NCBI GenBank assembly: GCA_022711755.1
Contig: JAKLEA010000022.1
Span: forward strand, 1 to 64,000
DNA: 64,000 nucleotides
Reading direction: 5' to 3'
Source: Planctomycetota bacterium
GTDB taxonomy: Bacteria > Planctomycetota > Brocadiia > SM23-32 > JAKLEA01
This document shows, one piece after another, positions 18,046 through 27,080 of this stretch. Position 1 is the stretch's first letter; the number at the start of each line of letters is the position of its first letter. The translations under genes were made by a program, and so were the position numbers. The notes beneath the pieces are model-generated. The model was not told the DNA's origin and made no database searches. It saw only the letters and a list, made by a program, of their open reading frames with translations.

Positions 18046-18945
18046 ATGTCTTCCAGGATAACTCAGGCGGTCATACCCGTTGCTGGGCTGGGCACGAGGA
18101 TGCTGCCCGCCACGAAGTCGCAACCCAAGGAAATGCTTCCAATCGGCACGAAGCCGGTGGTGCAATACGTGGTGGAGGAATTGGAAAGCTGCGGGGTCAC
18201 ACGAGTCCTTTTCGTTACGGGCAAGACCAAGTCGTCAATCGAAAATCACTTTGACGCGGACATTGAGCTTCGCCGCGCGCTTGAGATTTCGGGGAAGCAG
18301 GACCTTCTGGACGCGCTAAAGTTCGAGTCCATCGGCGCCAGTTTCTACTACATCCGTCAGCGGGCGCAGCGCGGGCTGGGGGATGCGGTATCTTATGCCG
18401 AGGATTTCACCCGTAATGAGCCGTTCATAGTCGGGCTGGGCGACTCGATAATGATTAAAGAGAACGGCGGGCCGGGCATCGTCCAGAGACTCTGTGAAAC
18501 CTTCGAGACCCGCGACGCCGCTGCCGCCATTGCATTCCAGGAGGTTCCCAGGGAGAACGTCAGCAAATACGGGATTGCGATGCCGGCGCAGGAGGGGGAC
18601 GTTTTCAGGCTGGAGGACATTGTCGAAAAGCCTTCCGTTGCGGACGCGCCCAGCAATCTTGCCGTGACGGCCCGTTACGTTTTCGGTCCGGAGATATTCC
18701 AGGCGCTGCGCGAGATTCCCCCCGGCAAGGGCGGGGAGATACAGCTTACCGACGCCGTGCGCCTGCTGATCCGGAAAGGCCGACCGGTCTACGGGGTTAA
18801 GTTGTCCCCAGGTGAGCGAAGGCTTGACATAGGAAACTTTACAAGCTACTTCAAGGGCTTCATCGAGGTTGTGCTGAAGGACCCTGTCTACGGGGCGGAA
18901 ATGCGCCGCTACGCCGCGGGGCTTCTGAAGCAACTGGAAGGCTGA
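18046..18945 (+). CDS. galU: UTP--glucose-1-phosphate uridylyltransferase
   Basis: About 299 residues from the ATG at 18046, chosen because it leaves the normal short lead before QAVIPVAGLGTRMLPATK, the nucleotide-binding signature; an upstream TTG would add 27 unlikely residues. KEMLPIGTKPVVQYVVEE, GLGDSI, EIQLTDAVRLL and the KGF motif follow in the usual order. It makes UDP-glucose for LPS and other surface glycans, consistent with the LPS-transport genes further along. Cytoplasmic, full length. Confidence 0.95.
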   Translation: MSSRITQAVIPVAGLGTRMLPATKSQPKEMLPIGTKPVVQYVVEELESCGVTRVLFVTGKTKSSIENHFDADIELRRALEISGKQDLLDALKFESIGASFYYIRQRAQRGLGDAVSYAEDFTRNEPFIVGLGDSIMIKENGGPGIVQRLCETFETRDAAAAIAFQEVPRENVSKYGIAMPAQEGDVFRLEDIVEKPSVADAPSNLAVTARYVFGPEIFQALREIPPGKGGEIQLTDAVRLLIRKGRPVYGVKLSPGERRLDIGNFTSYFKGFIEVVLKDPVYGAEMRRYAAGLLKQLEG

Positions 18946-19064
18946 CCGTCGCCTGCCTGGAACTGGTGTTTTTTTGATGCTTGAAGACGGACGGATTCTC
19001 GCGTAATATATTTCCTTTGTTGTTTTACCGATGACCGCGCAACCGGCTTGCGTGGAGAAAGAAA

Positions 19065-19268
19065 ATGAGCGGGCATCAGAAAGATGGCGAGATATCGAAG
19101 CGCCTTCTGGAGATTCTGGCCTGTCCTTTGTGCAAGGTCAGGGTGGAACTCAGCGAGGGCCGTCTCGTCTGCGGAAAGTGCGGAAGGCGCTACCCCATAA
19201 GGGAAGGCATACCCATAATGCTGCCGGAAGAAGCGGAAATGCCGGAAGCCGGGGAGGGGGAGCGATAA
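19065..19268 (+). CDS. Trm112-family (UPF0434) zinc-ribbon protein
   Basis: 67 residues. RLLEILACPLCKVRV and LVCGKCGRRYPIREGIPIMLPEE give the CPxC...CxxC zinc knuckle and the YPI-GIPIM signature of Trm112/YcaR-like proteins. In eukaryotes and archaea Trm112 activates methyltransferases; bacterial forms often accompany lipid A or nucleotide-sugar genes. GGAG lies 8 bases before the ATG. It follows galU by 119 bp. Confidence 0.9.
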   Translation: MSGHQKDGEISKRLLEILACPLCKVRVELSEGRLVCGKCGRRYPIREGIPIMLPEEAEMPEAGEGER

Positions 19269-19337
19269 CGGCGGACGCCCGCCGCCCGTCATCCGGGTGA
19301 ACATGCAGGAAGCGCTACTTTGACGAGGTAACGAAGG

Positions 19338-20090
19338 TTGCAAGCAATAATCTCCGATCTGCACGCCAATGGCGAAGCCTTCAAGATGGTGCTGCGCGAT
19401 ATCGAGTCCCTCGGCATTGACGAAATAGTCTGCCTGGGCGATTTCATCGGTTATGGCCCCGATCCAAAATCGTGCATTGACCTGGCGCTGGATTTTAACA
19501 TTGTTCTGAAGGGCAACCACGAGGAGGCGCTGCTGGAGGAGTTCAAGGCTACGAACTTCAACAACAAGGCGCGCGCCGCCATCGAGTGGACCCGGGAACA
19601 GCTTTCCATGCTGGCTGAGGACAAGAAACAGAACGCGCGAAGGTGGGACTTCCTCGGCAATCTTGAAACCGTCCATCACGTCGGGGATGTTACATATGTG
19701 CACGGAAGCCCCCGCGATCCGATACGGGAGTACATCTATCCCAGAGACGTCTATCGCCCCAAGAAACTCGAAGAAATCTTTCTGGACGTGAAGTGGGTCT
19801 GCTTCTGCGGGCATACCCACGTCCCCGGCGTCTGGACCGAGGAGATGGTCTATCTGAGTCCTCAGGACATGAACCACCGCTACCAGTTGACAAGCAAGAA
19901 GGTCATCATCAACTGCGGCAGCGTCGGTCAGCCGCGGGACGGCGATCCCAGGGCGTGCTACCTTGTGCTGGACGGGGACGAGGTTCGCTGGAGGAGGGTG
20001 GAATATGACGTCGAAAAGACCGTGCGCACGATGCTCCAGCAGCCTCAACTTGACAGTTTTCTGGCGGAGCGGCTTCGAGACGGAAAATAG
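19338..20090 (+). CDS. Calcineurin-like metallophosphoesterase (YfcE/ApaH-like)
   Basis: 250 residues starting at TTG with GAGG upstream. All metal-ligand motifs are present in order: SDLH (D-x-H), GDFIGYG, GNHE, VHGS and GHTH. This is a small cytoplasmic phosphodiesterase or phosphatase of the ApaH-like branch. The substrate, possibly a diadenosine polyphosphate or phosphodiester, cannot be told. It lies 69 bp after the Trm112-like gene and 87 bp before yidC. Confidence 0.9.
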   Translation: MQAIISDLHANGEAFKMVLRDIESLGIDEIVCLGDFIGYGPDPKSCIDLALDFNIVLKGNHEEALLEEFKATNFNNKARAAIEWTREQLSMLAEDKKQNARRWDFLGNLETVHHVGDVTYVHGSPRDPIREYIYPRDVYRPKKLEEIFLDVKWVCFCGHTHVPGVWTEEMVYLSPQDMNHRYQLTSKKVIINCGSVGQPRDGDPRACYLVLDGDEVRWRRVEYDVEKTVRTMLQQPQLDSFLAERLRDGK

Positions 20091-20177
20091 CGCGCCGCGC
20101 CCCGGATTTACGCATCCTCTTTTCCACCGCTTTGATCCCCGCGGGTTGAGACGGTTGCCTGTGTTGCCCGGGAGGGC

Positions 20178-22133
20178 ATGATGGACAAGACCGGCAAAAT
20201 CGCGATGGCCGTCCTGGCGCTTGCGGCGGTTTTGTACTACATGCTCGTGCTCCCGAGGTTGATGCCGAAGCAGGACGATGTCCCGGCTCCGATCGTGGAG
20301 GACGCGGCGCAGCCAGCAGGCGCAACCGTTCCGGATCAGGCAGGCGGAAGCGGATCATCCGTCCCGGAAACCAAACCTGGAGAGGCGGGAGCATCGCCCG
20401 CGCAGCCCGTTGGACAGGCTGAGGCGACGTCAGGCGCGGAATTGCGCGTCACACAGGAAGGGCAGAACCTAAGTGTTCGCGAGGACCTGGTTCTTGCAAA
20501 CGATGTTCTTTCAACCACGTGGACGTCCAAGGGGGCGGGGCTGGTCAATGCGGTACTGACGGAATACAAGTCCTCTCTTGCCAGCACAAAGACGCCTGAG
20601 GATCGCGGGCCGATGACGCTGATCCGGCACATTCAGGACGGCTATTCGTCGCTCGTAGTTGAGGCGATAGGCGATCTTGGGGGGCTGGAAGATTGGGTAT
20701 ACGAAGTGGTCGAGGCGGATAACCGGCACATTCTTTTCCGGGCGTCACTGCCGGGGGACCTTGTCGTCGAGAAGGAAGTGTCCATCCCGGATGGCAGGCA
20801 GTATCACCTTGATATTTCGCTCAAGGTTACAAACAAGGGCGCGGAGGTCCGCCGGTTGTCCTACAGAATCAGATCGGCGGCGGGAGCGCAGCCTGAGACC
20901 TACCCGACAAATGATCTGGCCGGAGTGATAGTCATCAAATCCGGCGACGATAAGCACAAGATCGAGAAGAAGGACCCCAATACCATTGCCCGCAAGAAGC
21001 CCGACCCCAACCGCTCCGGCGGCATTGTCTGGGCCGGGACGATGAGCAGTTATTTCACGGCGGTTCTCGGTCCGTCAGCGCACGGTTCCGTAAGCGAAGT
21101 CACATGGAACGTTGTGTCCGATTCTGACCTGCTGAACGCCCGGGGATTCTGGGCCGAAGGGGGACCGGCGGGCAGCAAGACGCTGGCCGGGCTGAAGGGG
21201 GAGGGGGCGTTGAATGCCTGCCTGAAGGTCGTCACCGGCGCCGTCAATGTTGAACCGGGGCAGACGCTGGAGAACGATTTCAAGTTTGTGATCGCCCCCA
21301 AGCGCGATGATATCCTTCGGGAATACCCGGGGGGCGAGGAGATGATTGTCTACGGGTATTTCCGCTCGATCAGCATCGCGCTGGTGTGGATACTGCGCCA
21401 GTGCCACCGCGTTCTGCCGAATTACGGCGTCTGCATCATTATCCTGACGCTGATCGTCAAGGCATGTCTGCATCCTTTGACGCGCAAGAGCCAGATGTCC
21501 ATGGTCATGATGCAGAAGGTGCAGCCGGAGATCGCGAAGTTGAAGGAGAAGTACGGCGACGACCGGGCCAGGATCGCGCAGGAGCAGATGGCGCTGTTCA
21601 AGAAATACGGCATCAATCCGATGAGCGGATGCCTGCCGGTATTCCTGCAGTTGCCGGTGTTCCTTGCCCTCTTCGGGGCGCTCAGGGCGGCGATAGAACT
21701 GCGGCAGGCTCCGTTCTGGCTGTGGATACGCGATCTTTCAATGCCTGACACGCTCCTTTATCTGCCTTTCGATATCCCCCTGATGGGCACGCGAGAATTG
21801 AACACTCTCCCGTTCATCATGGCGGCTGTCTCCCTCTTCAGCGCTAGAATGCAGCCGAAGTCGCCAGATCCGCAGCAGAGGCAGCAGCAGGTGATGATGA
21901 TGTATATGCCCGTCATCTTCGCCTTCCTGCTGTATCGCTTCCCGTCCGGTCTGATGCTCTACTGGACCCTCAGCACGGTGGTAGGCATGGGGGAGCAGTG
22001 GTTCATCAAGCGGGCTACTGAGAAGGTCAAGGCTGAGCCTTTGACGGCTAAAAAGATGTCGCCCCGGAAGGCGAAACTCATGAAGGCGATTCAGCAGAGG
22101 CAGCAGAGATGGGAGAAAAAATATGGCAAATGA
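20178..22133 (+). CDS. yidC: Membrane protein insertase YidC
   Basis: 651 residues, the Gram-negative long form. TM1 (about 7-25) is followed by a Pro/Ala-rich linker and a large periplasmic beta-sandwich domain (about 100-370). The five-helix insertase core then contains NYGVCIIILTLIVKACLHPLTRKSQ, the cytoplasmic coiled loop (KLKEKYGDDRARIAQEQ) and GCLPVFLQLPVFLALFGALR. It inserts and folds inner-membrane proteins alone or with Sec. The usual rpmH-rnpA partners are absent. It overlaps the next gene by 11 bp. Confidence 0.96.
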   Translation: MMDKTGKIAMAVLALAAVLYYMLVLPRLMPKQDDVPAPIVEDAAQPAGATVPDQAGGSGSSVPETKPGEAGASPAQPVGQAEATSGAELRVTQEGQNLSVREDLVLANDVLSTTWTSKGAGLVNAVLTEYKSSLASTKTPEDRGPMTLIRHIQDGYSSLVVEAIGDLGGLEDWVYEVVEADNRHILFRASLPGDLVVEKEVSIPDGRQYHLDISLKVTNKGAEVRRLSYRIRSAAGAQPETYPTNDLAGVIVIKSGDDKHKIEKKDPNTIARKKPDPNRSGGIVWAGTMSSYFTAVLGPSAHGSVSEVTWNVVSDSDLLNARGFWAEGGPAGSKTLAGLKGEGALNACLKVVTGAVNVEPGQTLENDFKFVIAPKRDDILREYPGGEEMIVYGYFRSISIALVWILRQCHRVLPNYGVCIIILTLIVKACLHPLTRKSQMSMVMMQKVQPEIAKLKEKYGDDRARIAQEQMALFKKYGINPMSGCLPVFLQLPVFLALFGALRAAIELRQAPFWLWIRDLSMPDTLLYLPFDIPLMGTRELNTLPFIMAAVSLFSARMQPKSPDPQQRQQQVMMMYMPVIFAFLLYRFPSGLMLYWTLSTVVGMGEQWFIKRATEKVKAEPLTAKKMSPRKAKLMKAIQQRQQRWEKKYGK

Positions 22134-22623
22134 ACCGAATCATTCCGGACTTATCCGTATCAATAAGATTCTCATGCCGACGGATTTCTCCGACAACGCC
22201 GGCGTCGCCATTCCCTACGCGCTGGAGATTGCGCGCAGGTACAACGCGGAGCTTCATATCGTTACCGTGCTGGATACGCGGACCTTCGACACGTTCGCGT
22301 GCCCGATTCCGGGGGATTTTCTGAGCGCGGCAACCCAGGAGGCGGACAAGTATCTAACGCAACTTGTGTCTTCCATTGACACGCAAGGCGTGGCAGTAAA
22401 GGCCGTCAGCCTGGCGGGGGTTCCGTTCGTCGAGATTATTGGTTATGCGCGGCAGGAGAGCGTTGACCTGATAATCGTGGCGACACACGGGCGCAGCGGG
22501 ATAACCCATGCGATTCTGGGCAGCGTGACGGAGAAGATCGTGCGCAAGGCCCCATGTCCGGTTCTGACCGTCAATGCGGGCCGGAAGGATGAAATCCCGG
22601 CGCAGTCCGGGGATGGCGCTTAA
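22123..22623 (+). CDS. Universal stress protein (UspA family)
   Basis: 166 residues, single Usp domain. ILMPTDFSDNAGVAIPYALEIA opens the fold and THGRSGITHAILGSVTEKIVRKAPCPVLTV carries the nucleotide-binding G-x-x-G...GS motif, so it probably binds ATP. GGGAG sits 6 bases before the ATG, inside the end of yidC, so translation is likely coupled. It may be a stress regulator; the partner is unknown. Confidence 0.92.
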   Translation: MANEPNHSGLIRINKILMPTDFSDNAGVAIPYALEIARRYNAELHIVTVLDTRTFDTFACPIPGDFLSAATQEADKYLTQLVSSIDTQGVAVKAVSLAGVPFVEIIGYARQESVDLIIVATHGRSGITHAILGSVTEKIVRKAPCPVLTVNAGRKDEIPAQSGDGA

Positions 22624-22643
22624 AACGCCTGATGATTCCAGAC

Positions 22644-22652
22644 GGGGGGGGG
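22644..22652 (+). repeat. Poly-G tract (G9) at a convergent junction
   Basis: Nine consecutive G residues lie between the usp and lptD stops. A similar G8 tract is at 30601-30608, also between convergent genes. Confidence 0.6.
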
Positions 22653-22682
22653 CGATTCTTTACGGTTGAGCGCGCGGGAGGA

Positions 22683-25595
22683 TTACCAATTATCTTGCGT
22701 CTTGGCCCTTCTTTCGCCGCCGCGGTGGGTGAAGTCCACTGAGAAAGCCATATCGTCCGAGACGGCGTTATATTTCACGTTGAATTCGGCTACCCACATA
22801 TGAAGCATCCGCTGGATTCCCAATCTTGATACTGTGCGGTCGAAGAACCCCATCGAGCCTGAGCGGGCGCGAAGGTCGTAGGACTCCTGTAGCAGGATCG
22901 TCCATCGCGGGTTCATCATCCATTCAAGAGTCGCCACCGCGTAGTCGCTCAATCCTTCCTCGTAGCGATATCCGAGGAAAGACTCCCAGGGGGGCATGAA
23001 GCGCCATGAGACCCCGGCTCCGGCGGACGTGACGCCGTGCCCCACCGTGTCAATCCGGTTCTCCTCGCTCTCGATGGCGATTTCGTCCGTGAGCTGGTTT
23101 GCGAAGTCAACTTCCAGGTAGTCGCGGCGCGTCTCGTTCATGCCGTAGGAGCCGGGGAAGGCGTAGTATTCCGTATCGAAGCGAACCCAGTCCACGGTTC
23201 TCGGATTGATGGATGGGCCGCGCTTGGTCTGCCATCGTTGTCTGACGGCCAGCCGCAGAGCAAGTTCGTCGTCAATCATGTCAAGGTCATCGTATGTTAT
23301 GAAATCGTCGGCGGTTCCCCATACCTTCGGGGTGTAGCGAACTCCTGTCTCAGGCGTTACGACGTGTCGTAATCTGTTGAGCTTGAAGGCGTCATTCTGA
23401 GTGTCATAAATCCGCCACATGGTTGTGCTTGCGTCCATTCCGGTCGCCAATGCGACGCGATCCGCGCCGTGAGTGTAACGAACGTCCCACGGGTCAGGAC
23501 CAAGTTGTTCCCGCCCGTGAGCCGCATAGGTGGCGGATATTTCCTGGTAGGGGTCGAAATTGACCGGGCCGACGCGGAACGGCGCGTCAATCTTATGTCC
23601 GGTGTGCAGGCGTGTTGTGATCGGTGTGTCCTGCCCGGGAAGGTCAGAGCCGTATAGTATCCGGTATGCGCCGACTTCGTTGCGGGCTGAGTAGTTCAAG
23701 ATGCCGTCCGCAATCGGATATCCGACAACGTCATTGCGAATGAGCGGGTAATGCTCAAGCTGTGTCTGCCAGTCGTTCGTCCTGGATTTTACGACAACGC
23801 CGGTCATCGAGGTTCCTGAACGATAACGGGTGTAGAGCAATGATTCCTGTTCCTTGCCCTTGTAATATTCGTCTTCGTAGTATTCCTTCAGGAATGTCCG
23901 GTCGCTCAGGTAGGAGAATTCGGCGTCGGTGCGTAGTTCGTCCGTCCACTGTGAGCGATGCCGCCAGAGGAATCGCCCGCGGTTCGGGTCTTCGATGGGG
24001 ATGTCATTGCGATCGGAGCCGGCCTGGTCGTTTATGTAGTATGATTCGAACTTGCCGAAGTGGCTGTGTTTGAAAAGGTCATTGTATTTGAGATCAAGCC
24101 CCGCTCCAGGGCCGCGCTCGGAGAAGTAGTCGAGGTGGAGGAGGGGGCGGATGGTTTCGGTTCCGACGCCGACGTCGGCAAGGTCCCATATGGTACGCAT
24201 GTAGTAGCCGAAACGCCGTTTCTGGCCGACGGATAACTTTTCAAGGAAATATCCGTCATTGGAGAACTTGCTGCTCATGAACGGGACGTATAGGACAGAT
24301 GATCCGAAAAGTTCGGCGGTTCCGTCTCTGGCGGAGACGACGCGCTTATTCTGTACCATGAACAGGCGGATCTTCCTGCCGCGAACCACGTAATGAGGTT
24401 CGCCATAATCGCACGTGGTGAACATGACATCGGAGGCGGAGTAGGTATCGCGGTCGAGCATTTTGACGAGCCGGGCTTCGATGATTATCGGGAAACCGAG
24501 GTTGCCGGCCCTGCTTCTCAGTTGAATGTTGGTCGCCTGCCCCTGGAGTCTCCTTGTGTTGAAGTAGATTTCTCCGCATTTGAGCAGATCAACATTTTCG
24601 ACGAATCCCAAGGCAAGGTCCTGATCCTCGTCAATCTCCTTGTTTTTCTTTCTATTTTTATAGTGTTCTCTGATCCGGGACGCCGTCCTGTATTTTTCCG
24701 GGTTGAAATAGGACACTTTTGAGGCGTAGACCTCGCGGGGGATGTAGTCGCTCGTGCGAAGGTATTCCTCCTTGCCCATCCAGATCACAACGGTTTCAGC
24801 GCCCAGTTGCACCTCGCCATATTTCAGCCGGCAGTTGCCCATGAAGACGAAGGCGATCTGCGTCCGGTCGTCGGGATCGGGAAATGGGCCGTAGACCTCG
24901 TCGAAAAAGACTTCCAGGCGGGTTTCGATTGGTTTTGGCGGCGGCGGAACGGCAATGATCTGATCGCTTATGTAGTCCTCGGATTGCCTTTCTTCAACAA
25001 CCCGGGCTTTTGCGTAAATTGCCAGGTCTTTCCTGGGCTGCGACGCTTCTTCGGGATGGAAATACCAAACCACTCCCTGTGCGCTTCGAAGGTGGAGATA
25101 GACGGAATCTCCCTTTTGGACTCGCCGGCTGTCCACAACAGCGACATTGCCTTCAGCGTATACAGACAAGACGATGTCCCGGGTCTTCTGGGCTTCCGCC
25201 TGGTCGAACCATACGGTTGCGGCGTCTGCTGAGACTTGCGCGCCGCCCATCCGGATGGTCATGCCCTTCTGCGAGCAGAAATACAGCGAGTCCTTTTCTT
25301 TCCAGGAATATACGGCTCCGGGAGATTCCAATTCTATCGGCCGACTTGAGAAATCCTGCTCCAGGACAAGGTTATCGCACCGGGCGGCGCGCGCAAGAAA
25401 TGGAATTGTCAGGCAGAGCATAGCCCAGCCGGCTGTGGCTATCGGATAACTGACGGCGAGACGCGGTCTCACGGCGAAGCGATTCCTGGTGATTTGACTT
25501 GTCCGTCGGGGAGAAACAGCAAGAATCCCACCCGCGCTTGAACAGATCATGATGACTGAAGAATAATCAATTCGGCGCGCATATTCAAAGGACAT
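22683..25595 (-). CDS. lptD: LPS-assembly protein LptD (OstA-like) outer-membrane barrel
   Basis: About 970 residues. The N-terminal part after a hydrophobic export segment (ATAGWAMLCLTIPFLA) is a divergent beta-jellyroll region, and from about residue 400 a run of alternating strands ends in WTILLQESYDLRARSGSMGFF and AEFNVKYNAVSDDMAFSVDFTHRG, the usual beta-barrel close. LNRLRHVVTPETGVRYTPK is a well-conserved LptD segment. It would insert LPS into the outer leaflet. The start is uncertain: ATGs at 25595, 25550 and 25421 are all in frame and none has a strong ribosome site. It is divergent from the protease gene. Confidence 0.85.
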   Translation of the reverse strand: MSFEYARRIDYSSVIMICSSAGGILAVSPRRTSQITRNRFAVRPRLAVSYPIATAGWAMLCLTIPFLARAARCDNLVLEQDFSSRPIELESPGAVYSWKEKDSLYFCSQKGMTIRMGGAQVSADAATVWFDQAEAQKTRDIVLSVYAEGNVAVVDSRRVQKGDSVYLHLRSAQGVVWYFHPEEASQPRKDLAIYAKARVVEERQSEDYISDQIIAVPPPPKPIETRLEVFFDEVYGPFPDPDDRTQIAFVFMGNCRLKYGEVQLGAETVVIWMGKEEYLRTSDYIPREVYASKVSYFNPEKYRTASRIREHYKNRKKNKEIDEDQDLALGFVENVDLLKCGEIYFNTRRLQGQATNIQLRSRAGNLGFPIIIEARLVKMLDRDTYSASDVMFTTCDYGEPHYVVRGRKIRLFMVQNKRVVSARDGTAELFGSSVLYVPFMSSKFSNDGYFLEKLSVGQKRRFGYYMRTIWDLADVGVGTETIRPLLHLDYFSERGPGAGLDLKYNDLFKHSHFGKFESYYINDQAGSDRNDIPIEDPNRGRFLWRHRSQWTDELRTDAEFSYLSDRTFLKEYYEDEYYKGKEQESLLYTRYRSGTSMTGVVVKSRTNDWQTQLEHYPLIRNDVVGYPIADGILNYSARNEVGAYRILYGSDLPGQDTPITTRLHTGHKIDAPFRVGPVNFDPYQEISATYAAHGREQLGPDPWDVRYTHGADRVALATGMDASTTMWRIYDTQNDAFKLNRLRHVVTPETGVRYTPKVWGTADDFITYDDLDMIDDELALRLAVRQRWQTKRGPSINPRTVDWVRFDTEYYAFPGSYGMNETRRDYLEVDFANQLTDEIAIESEENRIDTVGHGVTSAGAGVSWRFMPPWESFLGYRYEEGLSDYAVATLEWMMNPRWTILLQESYDLRARSGSMGFFDRTVSRLGIQRMLHMWVAEFNVKYNAVSDDMAFSVDFTHRGGERRAKTQDNW

Positions 25596-25705
25596 TCGGT
25601 TGATGACGCTGCGGTTCAAACCTTCGCTTGTCCCGCCTGACTGCGAAGGCTATGATTGCCTTATGTGATTTGGAAACGTCTCTGGTCTTTTTCGGCGGAC
25701 ACGAA

Positions 25706-26599
25706 ATGCGCCGACGCACGGAAAAATCGCTGATAGCGTTTGGGTTGCTGGCCGCCTGCGCGTGCATGGGGCTTCAAGGGTGCATCACCGTCGGCACGGG
25801 CTTTGGCGGGGGGAATCCACCCCGGCGTTCCAACGAGGGGATGTCGTTCACTGTTTCTTCACACGAACTCAGTTCCCGGCTGCGCGGATCACCGCCGTTT
25901 GTCGAGAGTCGCCTGCCCGATACGCCCGTAAGCATTGACACGTCAACCTATACGCGCATCATCCGGTCATCCGGCGACAGTGTCGTGAGCATATTCACCA
26001 CCTCCCGGTATAGAACAGGATTCAACCCGCTTGGGATTCTGCCTGTGTCGGTGCCTCTTCCGTTTGCGTTCGAGGGAACGGCGCTGGGCAGCGGGTTCTT
26101 TATAAATCCTGCGGGTTATGTTGTGACAAATGATCATGTCGTGGCCGAGGTCAGCGAAATCCGCGTCATGTGCATGGGAAACGATACCCCGATGAAGGCG
26201 GTCTGCGTTGCGCGATATCCGGCAAAGGACCTTGCCATGCTTGAGGTTATTTCAGACAAGAAGGGGACATTCCCATGCTTGTCCCTGGCCGACAGCGACA
26301 AGACATGCATCGGGGAACCGGTCGTTGCGATTGGCAATCCCTTCGGCCTTTCGCACACAGCGACGGCGGGGATAATCAGCTTCATCGGACGACGAATGGA
26401 TCAGCCCGGGGTATCTGATGTTGCGTTCATACAGACGGACGCCTCGGTCAATCCGGGCAATTCCGGAGGACCGTTGATCAACTACCGCGGGGAGGTCATC
26501 GGGGTGAACGTGGCCCGCGTTCAGAGCGCCGAGGGGATAGCGTTTGCGATACCGAGCAATGTCGTGAAGGAATTTGCGAGGCGGACGTTTGGAAAGTGA
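25706..26599 (+). CDS. HtrA/Deg-like trypsin-family protease, lipoprotein, without PDZ domain
   Basis: About 297 residues from the ATG at 25706. This start gives a signal ending LQGC, a lipobox, so the protease is probably membrane-anchored in the periplasm. The catalytic triad is visible: His in TNDHVV, Asp in KDLAML, Ser in NPGNSGGPL. IAFAIPSN near the C-terminus is typical of the Deg protease domain. The chain ends there, with no PDZ domain, unlike DegP or DegS. It is divergent from lptD, with a shared upstream region of about 110-155 bp, suggesting envelope-stress duty. Confidence 0.88.
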   Translation: MRRRTEKSLIAFGLLAACACMGLQGCITVGTGFGGGNPPRRSNEGMSFTVSSHELSSRLRGSPPFVESRLPDTPVSIDTSTYTRIIRSSGDSVVSIFTTSRYRTGFNPLGILPVSVPLPFAFEGTALGSGFFINPAGYVVTNDHVVAEVSEIRVMCMGNDTPMKAVCVARYPAKDLAMLEVISDKKGTFPCLSLADSDKTCIGEPVVAIGNPFGLSHTATAGIISFIGRRMDQPGVSDVAFIQTDASVNPGNSGGPLINYRGEVIGVNVARVQSAEGIAFAIPSNVVKEFARRTFGK

Positions 26600-26724
26600 T
26601 CGGCGCCAATCGTCCGCAAGGAATGACCTTGACTCCCGGTTGCGGTGATTGATAATCTCAACTTTTGTTCCAGTTTCTCTGTTTCTGAGCGGAAGACAAC
26701 CCACGCGTGATGCGATAAAACAAC

Positions 26725-27054
26725 ATGGCCAGGAATCGCGATGCAACGATAGCAGTAAAATGCCGAAAGTGCGGAACGCGCTTTGTCGGCGTGAAGACAT
26801 ATGACGGGATGCGCTGCCCCCAGTGCGGCGGGCAGGGAAAGAAGGTTTCCAAGCTTTCCTCATCCTTTGATCCCATGAGCAAGGAATCCGGGGCCAGAAG
26901 GTACATCCTTGGCATCCTGTTTCTGCTGATTGCTCTGGGCATCCTGGGTTTCGCCTTCTATTACCGCTATCTGCGCAAGGCGGAAGCGCCGCCGTCCGGG
27001 CGTCTGCATGCGGCTCCGGCTCAATGCGGCGGCTCAGAGGGTCTGTTGGCGTAA
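26725..27054 (+). CDS. Small zinc-ribbon single-pass membrane protein
   Basis: 109 residues. CRKCGTRF (13-20) and CPQCGG (31-36) form a CxxC...CxxC zinc ribbon, followed by one strongly hydrophobic helix (about 59-80, ILGILFLLIALGILGFAFYY) and a short tail. No family is recognised beyond the ribbon. It stops 26 bp before the preferred start of the LptF/G-like gene, so the two are probably co-transcribed. Confidence 0.75.
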   Translation: MARNRDATIAVKCRKCGTRFVGVKTYDGMRCPQCGGQGKKVSKLSSSFDPMSKESGARRYILGILFLLIALGILGFAFYYRYLRKAEAPPSGRLHAAPAQCGGSEGLLA

Positions 27055-27080
27055 CAACGCCCGGCGCCGGGAGGGTATTG

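Noticed and set aside
18945..19000. T7 run after galU as a terminator
   Set aside because: The sequence before the T-run gives only a weak, mismatched stem, so it was not called.
18909..20048. 379-residue open frame on the minus strand
   Set aside because: It lies antisense to the Trm112-like and metallophosphoesterase genes, whose motifs (CPxC, GNHE, GHTH) are unmistakable on the plus strand. The translation has no recognisable features.
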